Assembly: GCA_021773075.1 (NCBI GenBank)
Contig: JAJFKT010000015.1
Span: 1 to 64,000, forward strand
Source of the DNA: Woeseiaceae bacterium
Lineage (GTDB): Bacteria > Pseudomonadota > Gammaproteobacteria > Steroidobacterales > Woeseiaceae
Reading direction: 5' to 3'
DNA: 64,000 nt
Part shown: piece by piece, positions 18,925-27,231 of the stretch
Numbering within the stretch: the stretch's first letter is position 1
Layout of the letters: every line of letters starts with the position of its first letter
The notes under the pieces: generated by a model
The model's input: only the letters and a program-made list of their open reading frames with translations
The model's database searches: none
What the model was told of the DNA's origin: nothing
Translations under genes and position numbers: made by a program

Positions 18925-19785
18925 ATGCGAACGGCTTTTGTTGGCTTGGGGGTAATGGGATATCCCATGGCTGGGTATCTTGCCAGATCAGGTCATGAGC
19001 TTGTCGTATTCAACCGAACGTCGAGCAAGGCAGATGCCTGGTGTGCAGAATTCGGTGGCAAAGCCGCGGCGTCACCGTTCGAAGCTGCCGAAAATGCAGA
19101 ATTCGTATTCTCCTGCGTCGGGAACGATGACGACGTTCGCGAGGTGTTGCTGGGTAGCGATGGTGTACTTGCCGCGATACCCGCTGGCGCAGTCGTTGTT
19201 GATCACACCACAGCGTCCGCAAATATCGCGCGTGAGGTTGCCGCGGCCGCAGCAAGTAAAACCGTAGGGTTTCTGGACGCACCTGTATCTGGCGGCCAGG
19301 CCGGTGCTGAAAGCGGCCAGTTGACCGTTATGGTTGGCGGAGAAAACGATGTCTTCGAACGTGCCGCTCCGCTTATCGACTGTTATGCGAAAGCGACTAC
19401 GCGTATCGGACCGGCAGGTAGCGGTCAGCTGGCGAAAATGGTGAATCAAATATGCATAGCCGGTGTAATTCAAGGTTTGGCCGAGGGACTGCACTTTGCG
19501 AATAAAGCCGGCCTCGACCCTGCAATCGTGATCAAATCGATCTCCAAAGGTGCAGCGCAATCCTGGCAAATGGAGAATCGCTGGCAAACTATGGTCAACG
19601 ATGAGTTTGAGTTTGGTTTCGCGGTGGACTGGATGCGCAAGGACCTCGCGATCGCGCTCGATGCTGCTGCAGAAAACGGGGCAACGCTCGAATTGACAAG
19701 ACTTGTTGATCAATTCTATGAAGAGGTGCAAGATCTCGGCGGTAATCGGTGGGACACGTCGAGCTTGATCGCTCGTTTGACGTAA
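18925..19785 (+). CDS. 3-hydroxyisobutyrate dehydrogenase-like NAD(P) oxidoreductase
   Basis: 286-residue beta-hydroxyacid dehydrogenase. The start is the ATG at 18925, one base after the previous stop; an upstream in-frame extension would lie inside the acyl-CoA dehydrogenase gene. It has the Rossmann motif FVGLGVMGYPMAGYL, the substrate motif FLDAPVSGGQAGAESGQLT and the catalytic Lys in SGQLAKMVNQICIAG. It plausibly oxidises 3-hydroxyisobutyrate to methylmalonate semialdehyde, the valine step after methacrylyl-CoA hydration (mmsB). The wider family also includes tartronate semialdehyde and glyoxylate reductases, so the substrate is inferred from context. Confidence 0.83.
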   Translation: MRTAFVGLGVMGYPMAGYLARSGHELVVFNRTSSKADAWCAEFGGKAAASPFEAAENAEFVFSCVGNDDDVREVLLGSDGVLAAIPAGAVVVDHTTASANIAREVAAAAASKTVGFLDAPVSGGQAGAESGQLTVMVGGENDVFERAAPLIDCYAKATTRIGPAGSGQLAKMVNQICIAGVIQGLAEGLHFANKAGLDPAIVIKSISKGAAQSWQMENRWQTMVNDEFEFGFAVDWMRKDLAIALDAAAENGATLELTRLVDQFYEEVQDLGGNRWDTSSLIARLT

Positions 19786-19799
19786 GCGACTCACTACAT

Positions 19800-19877
19800 C
19801 ACAGGGGTGGCCTTTCGGCCTGAGACTCAAGACGAGAACCCTTAGAACCTGATCCGGTTAATACCGGCGTAGGAAGG
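19800..19877 (+). promoter_or_regulatory. TPP riboswitch (THI element)
   Basis: All conserved blocks of the thiamine pyrophosphate aptamer can be read in order. These are GGGGTG at 19804, GGCCTGAGA ending near 19825, ACCCTTAGAACCTGATC (19838-19854), then GGTTAATACC and GGCGTAGGAAGG up to 19877. The purine-rich 3' end (AGGAAGG) is also the ribosome binding site of the ATG at 19883. Ligand-stabilised pairing would therefore hide it directly, suggesting control of translation. No separate terminator hairpin fits before the ATG. Confidence 0.95.
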
Positions 19878-19882
19878 AAAAT

Positions 19883-21937
19883 ATGCAAACAATCCCAAAT
19901 TCGTGGCTTTATGCCGCATTAATATCGTGGCCGCTCGCATTCTTGCCAGATGTGGTGGAAGCGGAAAATGGTATCGACGAAATCGTTGTTACGGCAGATT
20001 TCCGTGAGCGCTCTGTCATTGATGTGCCGTTTAGCGTCAGCGTTATAAATGCCGAGTTTCTTGAAGACACCGCGGTGCAGCACTTCGAAGAACTCGTCAA
20101 TCTGATTCCGAATATGAATTGGTCCGGTGATGGTCATCGCGCTCGTTACTTTCAGATTCGCGGCGTCGGGGAACTGGAGCAGTATCAGGGTGCGCCGAAT
20201 CCATCGATCGGCTTTCTTATTGATGATATTGATTTTAGTGGCATTGGCACTGTAGCAACTCTATTTGATGTTGAATCGGTCGAGGTTTTGCGCGGCCCGC
20301 AGGGAAGTCGTTATGGCGCAAATGCGCTCGGCGGTCTGATTTACCTAAAATCAAATTCCCCTTCATCCGAGCGAGACGGCCGTATTCAATTGACCGTTGG
20401 CGATGATGACGCGCGTTCGCTGGGGATTGCGATGGGCGGCTCGCTCAACGAATCTGAGTCCCTTGTGTTTCGCGTCAGTGCGCAGAAGCATGAGAGCAAC
20501 GGCTTTCGGGATAATCCGCACTTGAATCGCGAGGATACGAATGGCCGTGATGAGACGGGCGTTCGTGCTCGGCTGCATTTTGAATCGGCAGGGTCGCTAA
20601 CGTCTGACCTGTCTTTAATGTATTCGAATATAGACGACGGATACGATGCGTTCGCACTCGACAATAGCTACACGGTGCTGTCGGATAAGCCCGGCAGGGA
20701 TGCACAGGAAAGCCTTGGAGTGTCATTGCGATTCGACTGGAGCGCCTTCGGCGGATTGATGGCGACATCCATATCATCGATAGCGGACTCTGACATTAAC
20801 TTCAGTTTCGATGCCGACTGGGGCAACCCAGCTAGTTGGCTACCCTTTACCTACGACTTCGTATCCTTGAGCGAGCGTTCGCGGCGCACGGTCAGTCAGG
20901 AGTTCAGGCTCGGCTCTGACCGATGGCTGGTCGGGCTCTACGCACTGCAGCTCAGTGATGACGTTCTGACGGTAAACCTGGGTGAGTTCTTCGATCCTGT
21001 TAATAACTGGGCGGATAGTCTCGATGACCGTTTTGGCAGCGACTACGAGGCGGCCAGCGTGGCCTTGTTCGGCCAATACGATCACGACTTTTCAAGCTCG
21101 ACCCGTTTGTCATCCGGACTACGCATCGAGCACCGAACGACTGATTACACGGACACCGCCGGAGTCGCGGCAGGGCCGTCAGAAACGATGTGGGGCGGTG
21201 AGCTGAGCCTTAGCCACGAGATCACTGACAAGCTGACGAGCTATGCGAGTTTGTCAAAGGGGTATAAGGCGGGCGGGTTCAATTTGGGTCCAACACCGGC
21301 AGGGAAGAGAGACTTTGACAGAGAAGACATGATTACATTGGAGCTTGGTTTGAAGTCCAGATTGCTGGACGGGCACGTGCAGCTCAATGCGGCGCTGTTC
21401 CAAAATCGCCACAACGATCAGCAAATTCGCACATCGGTCCAGCTCATTCCCAGTGATCCGGCATCCTTCGTATTTTTTACCGACAATGTTGGCGAGGGTG
21501 AAACTTTCGGGGCAGAAGCGGAATTTCGCTGGTTTCCTTCTGACGAGTTCGAAATCTATGCAAACGCAGGATTGCTCGACGCGACCCTGGCGAGTGGACG
21601 TGACATGGCACACGCGCCGTCTTATACGCTGGCGGGCGGAATCGCGTACAGAAATTCCAGCGGCTTTTTTGCGCGGCTGGACGCGACCTCAAAAGACGCG
21701 TTTTATTTTGATGTGAGTCACGATCAGAAGTCGCAGGCATTCGAATTAGTAAACGGACGTATAGGTTACGAAGGCGAGAATTGGCAGGCATCGCTCTGGG
21801 CGCGCAATATTTTCGACAGGACTTACGCCGTCCGAGGTTTTTTCTTTGGCAATGAGCCACCGGATTTTCCGAATACGCTGTACACCCGACTTGGCGACCC
21901 GCGCCAGATTGGAATCACCATTGAGAAGAGGTTTTGA
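19883..21937 (+). CDS. TonB-dependent receptor, probable thiamine uptake
   Basis: 684-residue outer-membrane receptor. A signal peptide (about residues 1-28) is followed by the TonB-box-like DEIVVTADF, a plug domain (FQIRGVGELEQYQGAP; VEVLRGPQGSRYGANALGGL) and a 22-strand-type barrel. It ends in TIEKRF with the terminal Phe typical of barrels. The TPP riboswitch immediately upstream and the downstream thiamine-binding, PnuT and kinase genes point to thiamine or a precursor as ligand. TPP-regulated TonB receptors with PnuT are known from comparative genomics of proteobacteria. Ligand identity is inferred. Confidence 0.92.
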   Translation: MQTIPNSWLYAALISWPLAFLPDVVEAENGIDEIVVTADFRERSVIDVPFSVSVINAEFLEDTAVQHFEELVNLIPNMNWSGDGHRARYFQIRGVGELEQYQGAPNPSIGFLIDDIDFSGIGTVATLFDVESVEVLRGPQGSRYGANALGGLIYLKSNSPSSERDGRIQLTVGDDDARSLGIAMGGSLNESESLVFRVSAQKHESNGFRDNPHLNREDTNGRDETGVRARLHFESAGSLTSDLSLMYSNIDDGYDAFALDNSYTVLSDKPGRDAQESLGVSLRFDWSAFGGLMATSISSIADSDINFSFDADWGNPASWLPFTYDFVSLSERSRRTVSQEFRLGSDRWLVGLYALQLSDDVLTVNLGEFFDPVNNWADSLDDRFGSDYEAASVALFGQYDHDFSSSTRLSSGLRIEHRTTDYTDTAGVAAGPSETMWGGELSLSHEITDKLTSYASLSKGYKAGGFNLGPTPAGKRDFDREDMITLELGLKSRLLDGHVQLNAALFQNRHNDQQIRTSVQLIPSDPASFVFFTDNVGEGETFGAEAEFRWFPSDEFEIYANAGLLDATLASGRDMAHAPSYTLAGGIAYRNSSGFFARLDATSKDAFYFDVSHDQKSQAFELVNGRIGYEGENWQASLWARNIFDRTYAVRGFFFGNEPPDFPNTLYTRLGDPRQIGITIEKRF

Positions 21938-21939
21938 AC

Positions 21940-22185
21940 ATGCAAGTAGCCGTCGATATTAGTCTCTACCCACTGGACGAGAACTTCATTGCACCTATTA
22001 ATAACGTCATTGAACGACTGAGTCAGCACGAGGGCGTTGAGGTCGAATACAATCGAATGAGTACACAGCTTCGCGGCGACTTCGATACGGTCATGCCGGC
22101 TTTGACGAAAGAGATCCGCACGACTTTTGAGAATATTCCAAAGGCTGTGTTCGCCATCAAGATTCTGAATAACCCGGTCAATTGA
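21940..22185 (+). CDS. Thiamine-binding (YkoF/MTH1187-like) small protein
   Basis: 81-residue protein of the Thiamine_BP/MTH1187 family, a ferredoxin-like fold whose YkoF relatives bind thiamine or hydroxymethylpyrimidine. It opens VAVDISLYPLDENFIAPINN and contains HEGVEVEYNRMSTQLRGDFD, both typical. The ATG at 21940 has GAAGAGG upstream and lies 2 bp after the receptor stop; a TTG two codons earlier overlaps that stop. There is no signal peptide, so it is cytoplasmic. The stop overlaps the TTG start of pnuT. It may buffer or present thiamine to the kinase. Confidence 0.83.
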   Translation: MQVAVDISLYPLDENFIAPINNVIERLSQHEGVEVEYNRMSTQLRGDFDTVMPALTKEIRTTFENIPKAVFAIKILNNPVN

Positions 22186-22796
22186 CGCTTTTCGAGACAA
22201 TTCTTGAGCAGGCGCGAGCGCAGTCCATACCGGAAGTCATCGCTGTAATAGCAGCGGTTCTTTATCTGGTTCTTGCGATCCGTGAGCATATCGCCTGCTG
22301 GTTCTTTGCCGCTCTCAGTACTGCAATTTACGTGTGGCTGTTCATAGAGGCCAGGCTCTACATGGAGTCCATACTGAATGGCTTTTATCTTGTCATGGCC
22401 GGGTACGGATATTTTGTCTGGCGGTCCGGGCAAAGCGACGGCCGAAACAGCCCCGTCGTCACCTGGCCACTGAAAACACACTTGTCTGTTATTGCGATGA
22501 TCATCGCTATCAGTGCGGTAAACGGATATTTGCTGACGAAATACAGCGATGCTGCGTTCCCGTATGTCGATTCCCTGACCACTTGGTCTGCAATTTGGGC
22601 AACCTTTCTTGTTGCGAGAAAGGTCCTCGAGAACTGGTGGTACTGGTTGTTGATCGATATCGCGTCAGCGTTTATTTACTGGTCCCGTGACTTGCAGCTG
22701 ACGAGTCTCCTTTTCGCCGTCTATGTCTGTATGATCCCCTTTGGCATCATCATCTGGACTCAATCTATGCGCGAACAACAGTCCGAAATACGGTGA
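22182..22796 (+). CDS. pnuT: PnuT-type thiamine transporter (PnuC family)
   Basis: 204-residue inner-membrane transporter of the PnuC family. It has about seven hydrophobic spans and the family aromatic motifs: CWFFAALSTAIYVWLF, GFYLVMAGYGYFVW near residues 66-80 and NWWYWLLIDIASAFIYW near 147. PnuC-type carriers bring in nicotinamide riboside, riboflavin or thiamine by facilitated diffusion, trapped by phosphorylation. The TPP riboswitch upstream and a kinase gene overlapping its 3' end (4 bp) identify it as the thiamine version. The start is a TTG overlapping the preceding stop. Confidence 0.9.
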   Translation: MTLFETILEQARAQSIPEVIAVIAAVLYLVLAIREHIACWFFAALSTAIYVWLFIEARLYMESILNGFYLVMAGYGYFVWRSGQSDGRNSPVVTWPLKTHLSVIAMIIAISAVNGYLLTKYSDAAFPYVDSLTTWSAIWATFLVARKVLENWWYWLLIDIASAFIYWSRDLQLTSLLFAVYVCMIPFGIIIWTQSMREQQSEIR

Positions 22797-23605
22797 CCGT
22801 GGCCCGAACTCCCGAGGAAGTGCTCGGCCAAATCCCTGGCTGGGAAGGGGCTACGTTGGCGCAGTTGTCCGGTGGTCTGACTAACCGGACCTGGCGTGTG
22901 ACCAAAGGTGACGAATCCGGCGTCCTCAAGATAGATGATGGTCCGCGCGACGTACCCTTCAATACTCGCCGTGATGAGGCGAACATTCAAAAAATGGCGG
23001 CGCTGGCCGGTTTGGCACCCAGCGTTTTGTTTGTAGACGATGGAATTTACTTCTCCGAATTTGTCGAGGGCACGGTCTGGGAAAGAGACTGTCTTGACAA
23101 AGCCGGTAATCTCGAACTTATCGCCGGCGCCTTACGGCGATTGCATGCTCTACAGCTAACAGGTCGTTCATTCGATGCGCGGGTCGCTGCGAATCGATAC
23201 GTCGAAAAAAATTCGAGACTGGATTCTGATACCGTCGAAAAATGCACTGCAATTGTCTCGAGCATGCGCTTGCCGCAGAACTTGTGTTGTTGCCATAACG
23301 ATCTTGTTGCTGCGAATCTCATTACGACGCCGGACCTGATGTTCCTCGATTGGGAATATGCGTGTGATAACGATCCGTTTTTCGATCTGGCAACCATCGT
23401 TGAGCATCATCAACTCACCGATGCACAGGTGAAAAGATTGCTGGATGCCTATCTGGGTGGCGATGGGCAGCGATGGCGTGCTCACCTCGAGAAGCAACGA
23501 GTTTTGTATCTGGCATTGCTTTGCTTATGGATGGGGTCACGGCCGGACACCGATTCCATTGAACTCCAGGCAGTTGTGGGGCGCCTCGCTACCAGTTGTT
23601 TCTGA
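22793..23605 (+). CDS. Aminoglycoside/choline kinase-fold kinase, probable thiamine kinase
   Basis: 270-residue phosphotransferase of the APH/choline kinase fold. It has a nucleotide-loop-like LSGGLTNRTWRV near residue 25, the catalytic loop CCHNDLVAANLI with its Asp and Asn near 165, and the metal-binding FLDWEYACDNDPFFDLA near 183. It is the last gene of the TPP-riboswitch operon, so phosphorylation of imported thiamine (ThiK-like) is the natural role. The start is GTG overlapping pnuT. Its 3' end overlaps the convergent metallo-hydrolase gene by 17 bp. Confidence 0.83.
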   Translation: MTVARTPEEVLGQIPGWEGATLAQLSGGLTNRTWRVTKGDESGVLKIDDGPRDVPFNTRRDEANIQKMAALAGLAPSVLFVDDGIYFSEFVEGTVWERDCLDKAGNLELIAGALRRLHALQLTGRSFDARVAANRYVEKNSRLDSDTVEKCTAIVSSMRLPQNLCCCHNDLVAANLITTPDLMFLDWEYACDNDPFFDLATIVEHHQLTDAQVKRLLDAYLGGDGQRWRAHLEKQRVLYLALLCLWMGSRPDTDSIELQAVVGRLATSCF

Positions 23606-24380
23606 GTTCCCGCAGCTTCAAAAAAACACTGCGCGCATCCGGGCTATCGCCAAGTTCGGGAAATTCGGCGACGAGCGAAGCAATGACCGACGGGTTTTGC
23701 AATCTAAAGAAGGCATTAATTTCTTTCTCTTGCCCCAGGGTCGTAATCAACGCGTCGTCAGGATCCTGATTCTTGAAATTTTCAATCATAGTAGCTGCGA
23801 CGGTGTTGTCGGGTTCCCGGTCCAGAGTGAAAGCGAGATTATTTAGCAAATAGTCGTGCCCCGGATAAATTCTAGTGTTGTCTCCCAGTGTATCGAGCTG
23901 CTGTTGGAAGGTGTCATACAATTCATTCGGATGTCCGCCGTTGTGACAGTTTCCGGCACCGGCATTAAAAAGAGTGTCACCACTAAACAGACCCGGTTCG
24001 TCTGTTCGGGATAGCAGGCAGATATGACACATTGTGTGTCCGGGCGTATCGAGACACTCGAGCTCAACAGTTTTGCCAACGTTGACTATGTCGCCTGCGC
24101 CGACACCACGATCCATGTTCGGAATTCGCTTGTGTGCATTTTTGTGCGCAATCACTTTTGCGCCGGTTGCGTTGACGATGCCTTTGTTGCCACCGGTGTG
24201 GTCACCATGTTCATGGGTATTGAGAACCTGCGTTATCGACCAGCCGCGATCGGCGGCGACGGCGAGACACTTTTCGTAGTCCAGAGGATCGATCGCGAGC
24301 GCATCACCGGTTTCCGGGCAGGCGATCAGGTAGTTGAAGTTGCGATAGGCGTTCCCGGTCCAAATTTGCTCTACGATCAT
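23589..24380 (-). CDS. Metallo-beta-lactamase fold hydrolase, glyoxalase II-like
   Basis: 263-residue MBL-fold hydrolase with the binuclear metal motif THEHGDHTGG near residue 55, DTPGHTMCHIC near 111, SGDTLFNAGAGNC and YPGHDYLLNNL. This arrangement is that of hydroxyacylglutathione hydrolases, which split S-D-lactoylglutathione. The C-terminal helical region is of the right length, with LREL near the end. GloB proper is the leading candidate, but a general thioesterase is possible. The ATG overlaps the stop of the exported amidohydrolase (ATGA), so both are on one transcript. It converges on, and overlaps, the thiamine kinase gene. Confidence 0.82.
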   Translation of the reverse strand: MIVEQIWTGNAYRNFNYLIACPETGDALAIDPLDYEKCLAVAADRGWSITQVLNTHEHGDHTGGNKGIVNATGAKVIAHKNAHKRIPNMDRGVGAGDIVNVGKTVELECLDTPGHTMCHICLLSRTDEPGLFSGDTLFNAGAGNCHNGGHPNELYDTFQQQLDTLGDNTRIYPGHDYLLNNLAFTLDREPDNTVAATMIENFKNQDPDDALITTLGQEKEINAFFRLQNPSVIASLVAEFPELGDSPDARSVFLKLRELRNNW

Positions 24381-26041
24381 TTGCTCGCCTCGAAATCGAA
24401 TACGAGTTCCCCGCCTACCCAGGTTTGTAGAACCCGAATGTCGTCAATTTCAGATTCTGGTACTTCAAAATAGTCGCGGTCGATGAGAATAAAATCCGCC
24501 CACTTGCCCACTTCCAGGCTACCCAGACGATCTTCCTGGTTGGCCGCGTAGGCCGCGCCCAGTGTAAAGGAGTGCAGTGCTTCAGACCTGCTAAGCGCCT
24601 GATCTTTATACCATCCGCCATCAGGCTCACCATCACGTCCCCGCCGCGTTACCGATGCGTACAGACCGTGAAACGGGTTCGATAGCTCCACCGGAAAATC
24701 GGAGCCGTTGGCGAGTATTGCGCCGGAGTCGAGCAATCGCTGCCAGGCGTAGCCACCGAGAATACGTTCAGGACCGATTCGATCAACCGCCATGTTCTTG
24801 TCACTGGTCGCGTGCGTTGCCTGCATCGATGCGACCACGCCAAGCTCAGCAAATCGAGGTATGTCCTCCAGCGCAATGATCTGTGCATGTTCAACGCGAT
24901 TCCGGAGAGGCGATGGCTTGCCGCCCTGCGCTTTTTCAAATGCATCGAGCGCCATTCGGTTGCCGAGATCGCCAATCGCGTGAATGCCAACCTGAAACCC
25001 CATTGCATTGGCCTTTGCCACTTTGTCGTTTAGCTCCTGCTGTGTCCAGAATGGCAGGCCGCGATTCTCGGCATCGTCGCTGTAGGGCTCAATCATTGCG
25101 GCGCCACGACTGCCGAGAGCACCATCGGAATACAGCTTAACGGCTGCTATTTCGAGTCGGTCATTGCCGTATTTCCTAATGGGTTCGGCGACCGCGTCGA
25201 GTACCTCGCCGGCGCCGCCGATCATGGCGTAGATGCGCAGATCAAGTTGATCGTTATCGGCCATCGACAGGTAGACCTCGGCCTCCATCAGGTTGATACC
25301 CGCGTCATGAACACCCGTAATTCCTTCCGCAAGCAGGGCGTTGATGGCAGCGCTGATCGCCTCGCGCACTGAATCCTTGTCAGTTGCAGGCAGCTTGCTG
25401 TTGACCAGAGCCATGGCGTTATCAATCAGTACACCCGTCGCGTGTCCATTTTCATCACGAATAATCTTGCCGCCGACCGGATCCGGAGTGTCGTCGTCGA
25501 TGCCAGCGATCTTCAAGGCAGCACTGTTCGCCCAGCCGGCATGACCATCGACACGTCGCAACCAAACCGGGCGTGTGCTAACAACGGCATCAATATCGCT
25601 CGCAGTGGGAAATTCCTGCACCGGCCATATGACCTGGTTCCAGCCACGGCCAGTAATCCAGGCAACATGCGGTTTTTCGGCTGCGTATTCAGCGATTCTT
25701 GCAACGGCGTTTGCAACACTGAAGCTACCGATGAGATCAAGATTAGCCTTCAATATTCCGAGGCCCGAAACGTGCGCGTGCGCATCAGTGAGGCCCGGCA
25801 GCAATGTCGCCGCGTTTCCATCGAGCAATGTGGCGTCTGGATACCTTGCAAGCACCTCGTTGCCGCCGGTTGCGAGGATACGTCCCGAGCTATCGAACGC
25901 CAAAACGGTGAATGACTGCATGCCAGTGTCGCTTGACGTGTATCCATTGACGTTTAGCAAGACGGTATCAGCGAATGCTACTGCGTGGGTGAGGGTGATC
26001 GCCAAAAGCGAAGCGATAGATACGTGTTTTATTGTCGTCAT
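24377..26041 (-). CDS. Exported amidohydrolase (YtcJ-like)
   Basis: 554-residue amidohydrolase of the YtcJ/imidazolonepropionase-like group. An N-terminal signal peptide (ISIASLLAITLTHAVAFA-type segment up to about residue 25) indicates export. Catalytic landmarks are LTDAHAHVSG (metal His pair), RVEHAQII, the GIHAIGDLGNR His and the C-terminal ANGSDFPVE (metal Asp). It would hydrolyse a C-N bond of an unknown cyclic or acyl amide in the periplasm. It is divergent from the FAH-family gene across 48 bp and coupled to the MBL hydrolase. Confidence 0.85.
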   Translation of the reverse strand: MTTIKHVSIASLLAITLTHAVAFADTVLLNVNGYTSSDTGMQSFTVLAFDSSGRILATGGNEVLARYPDATLLDGNAATLLPGLTDAHAHVSGLGILKANLDLIGSFSVANAVARIAEYAAEKPHVAWITGRGWNQVIWPVQEFPTASDIDAVVSTRPVWLRRVDGHAGWANSAALKIAGIDDDTPDPVGGKIIRDENGHATGVLIDNAMALVNSKLPATDKDSVREAISAAINALLAEGITGVHDAGINLMEAEVYLSMADNDQLDLRIYAMIGGAGEVLDAVAEPIRKYGNDRLEIAAVKLYSDGALGSRGAAMIEPYSDDAENRGLPFWTQQELNDKVAKANAMGFQVGIHAIGDLGNRMALDAFEKAQGGKPSPLRNRVEHAQIIALEDIPRFAELGVVASMQATHATSDKNMAVDRIGPERILGGYAWQRLLDSGAILANGSDFPVELSNPFHGLYASVTRRGRDGEPDGGWYKDQALSRSEALHSFTLGAAYAANQEDRLGSLEVGKWADFILIDRDYFEVPESEIDDIRVLQTWVGGELVFDFEASK

Positions 26042-26089
26042 TCGATTACCTTATCATGCAGGTACAGGACCTCAAACGGGAAAACATTG

Positions 26090-26950
26090 ATGAAACTCGT
26101 GAGCTTCATGACAGGTGACAGATGCTCTTATGGTGTGATGTCTGGCGACTCGATTCACGAGCCGGATGACGCTTTCCTACAGCAGCACCCCGACCTTCGC
26201 TCTGCAATTGCTGCGGACAAAATGACCGGTCTGGGGGCAGGTGGTTTTGGCGATGAGCATGCGGCTGCGAACGTTGAGTTTCTGCCACCCATTCCAAACC
26301 CGGACAAAATCCTTTGTGTGGGTGCAAATTATCGTTCGCACATCGAGGAAATGGGGCGCGAAATACCGAACTATCCAGTGATCTTCGTCCGATTCCCTGG
26401 AAGCCAGTCCGGGCACCAGCAAGCGATCATCTGCCCAAGTGTTTCGGAGAAGTTCGATTTTGAGGGCGAACTGGCGATTGTTATCGGCAAACGGGCGCGA
26501 CACGTTCAACGCGCCGACGCCTTCGACTGTATTGCCGGATATTCCTGTTTCATGGATGGATCTGTACGGGATTGGCAGAGGCATACGATGCAATTCACGG
26601 GCGGCAAGAACTTTCATCGCAGTGGAGCGATGGGCCCGTTTCTCGTGACCCGCGATGAAATACAGGACCCTAAAAGTCTATCCCTGACCACACGCGTAGA
26701 CGGCGAGCTCATGCAGCAAGGCAGTATCGCCGATCTCGTGTTCGATATTCCCGCACTCATCGAATATTGCTCTACCTTTGCCGAATTGCTTCCCGGCGAT
26801 GTTATTGCCACGGGCACGGCGGGCGGAGTCGGCGCGGCACGGACGCCACCAAGGTGGTTGGAGGCCGGCGATTTAGTTGAAGTTGAAGTATCAGGACTCG
26901 GAAAACTGAGAAACCCGGTCGTAGATGAAGAGCAAGGATTACGGCCTTAG
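26090..26950 (+). CDS. Fumarylacetoacetate hydrolase family protein
   Basis: 286-residue FAH-family enzyme starting at the ATG at 26090 (KLVSFMTGDRCSYGV). The in-frame upstream codons belong to the divergent gene's region. It has KILCVGANYRSHIEEMG, the metal-binding FDFEGELAIVIGK (Glu-x-Glu pattern) and GYSCFMDGSVRDWQ. Also present are the GDVIATGTAGGVG loop and a C-terminal GDLVEVEVSGLGKLRNPV. The family includes fumarylpyruvate hydrolases, 2-keto-3-deoxy-arabonate dehydratases and oxaloacetate decarboxylases. The substrate is not determined. No other gene in its orientation lies close by. Confidence 0.88.
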   Translation: MKLVSFMTGDRCSYGVMSGDSIHEPDDAFLQQHPDLRSAIAADKMTGLGAGGFGDEHAAANVEFLPPIPNPDKILCVGANYRSHIEEMGREIPNYPVIFVRFPGSQSGHQQAIICPSVSEKFDFEGELAIVIGKRARHVQRADAFDCIAGYSCFMDGSVRDWQRHTMQFTGGKNFHRSGAMGPFLVTRDEIQDPKSLSLTTRVDGELMQQGSIADLVFDIPALIEYCSTFAELLPGDVIATGTAGGVGAARTPPRWLEAGDLVEVEVSGLGKLRNPVVDEEQGLRP

Positions 26951-26988
26951 GTGTTGATTTTGCAGACAAAGCAGTCCGCCTTAAAGGT

Positions 26989-27004
26989 GTTGCATTTATG
27001 CAAC
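26989..27004. repeat. 16-bp palindrome after the FAH-family gene
   Basis: GTTGCAT-TT-ATGCAAC is a perfect 7-bp inverted repeat with a 2-nt centre, 38 bp after the FAH-family stop. No T-tract follows, so it is not an intrinsic terminator. It may be an operator for whatever is transcribed across the 400-bp gap. Confidence 0.45.
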
Positions 27005-27086
27005 GAAAACAGCGATTCAGAATGAGGGCTGTCTGGAATGGTTATAAAAGCTTGACAGTCTGCGGTTTTTCTGCGAATTTTCATCT

Positions 27087-27231
27087 CAACAAGCGTAGCC
27101 TTTGAGCAACAAATAGCTGCGCGAAGATGCTAGACACCTTCAGGTACGACTTGGCGGGGGACTCAGGGGGCCAGGACTACGTGCTAACGTAGGTTTGGAA
27201 AAAGCGGTTTCGCAAGAAGCCGCTTTTTTTT
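27087..27231 (+). ncRNA. Candidate small RNA ending in an intrinsic terminator
   Basis: The 401-bp gap between 26951 and 27351 has no credible gene, but its middle looks like a small RNA unit. TTGACA at 27052-27057 could be a -35 element, with only a weak -10 (AATTTT, 27076-27081). Downstream is a 6-bp hairpin with a 4-nt loop (CTACGT-GCTA-ACGTAG, 27177-27192), then a strong terminator at 27201-27231. A G-rich stretch (GGCGGGGGACTCAGGGGGCC) lies between. I do not recognise an RNA family; tmRNA, 6S, SRP and RNase P landmarks are absent. The 5' end is a guess. Confidence 0.35.
27201..27231 (+). terminator. Strong Rho-independent terminator
   Basis: An 11-bp stem (AAAGCGGTTTC with GAAGCCGCTTT, one T-G pair) closed by a GCAA tetraloop and followed by an unbroken T run. 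It ends transcription coming from the left, 250 bp after the FAH-family gene and 120 bp before the DUF4212 gene. Its distance from the FAH gene supports a separate short transcript ending here. Confidence 0.88.

Noticed and set aside
27120..27200. tmRNA, SRP or tRNA in the G-rich gap before the terminator
   Set aside because: No CCA-ended acceptor stem, T-loop, tag reading frame or SRP core motif could be found; only a generic hairpin and terminator.
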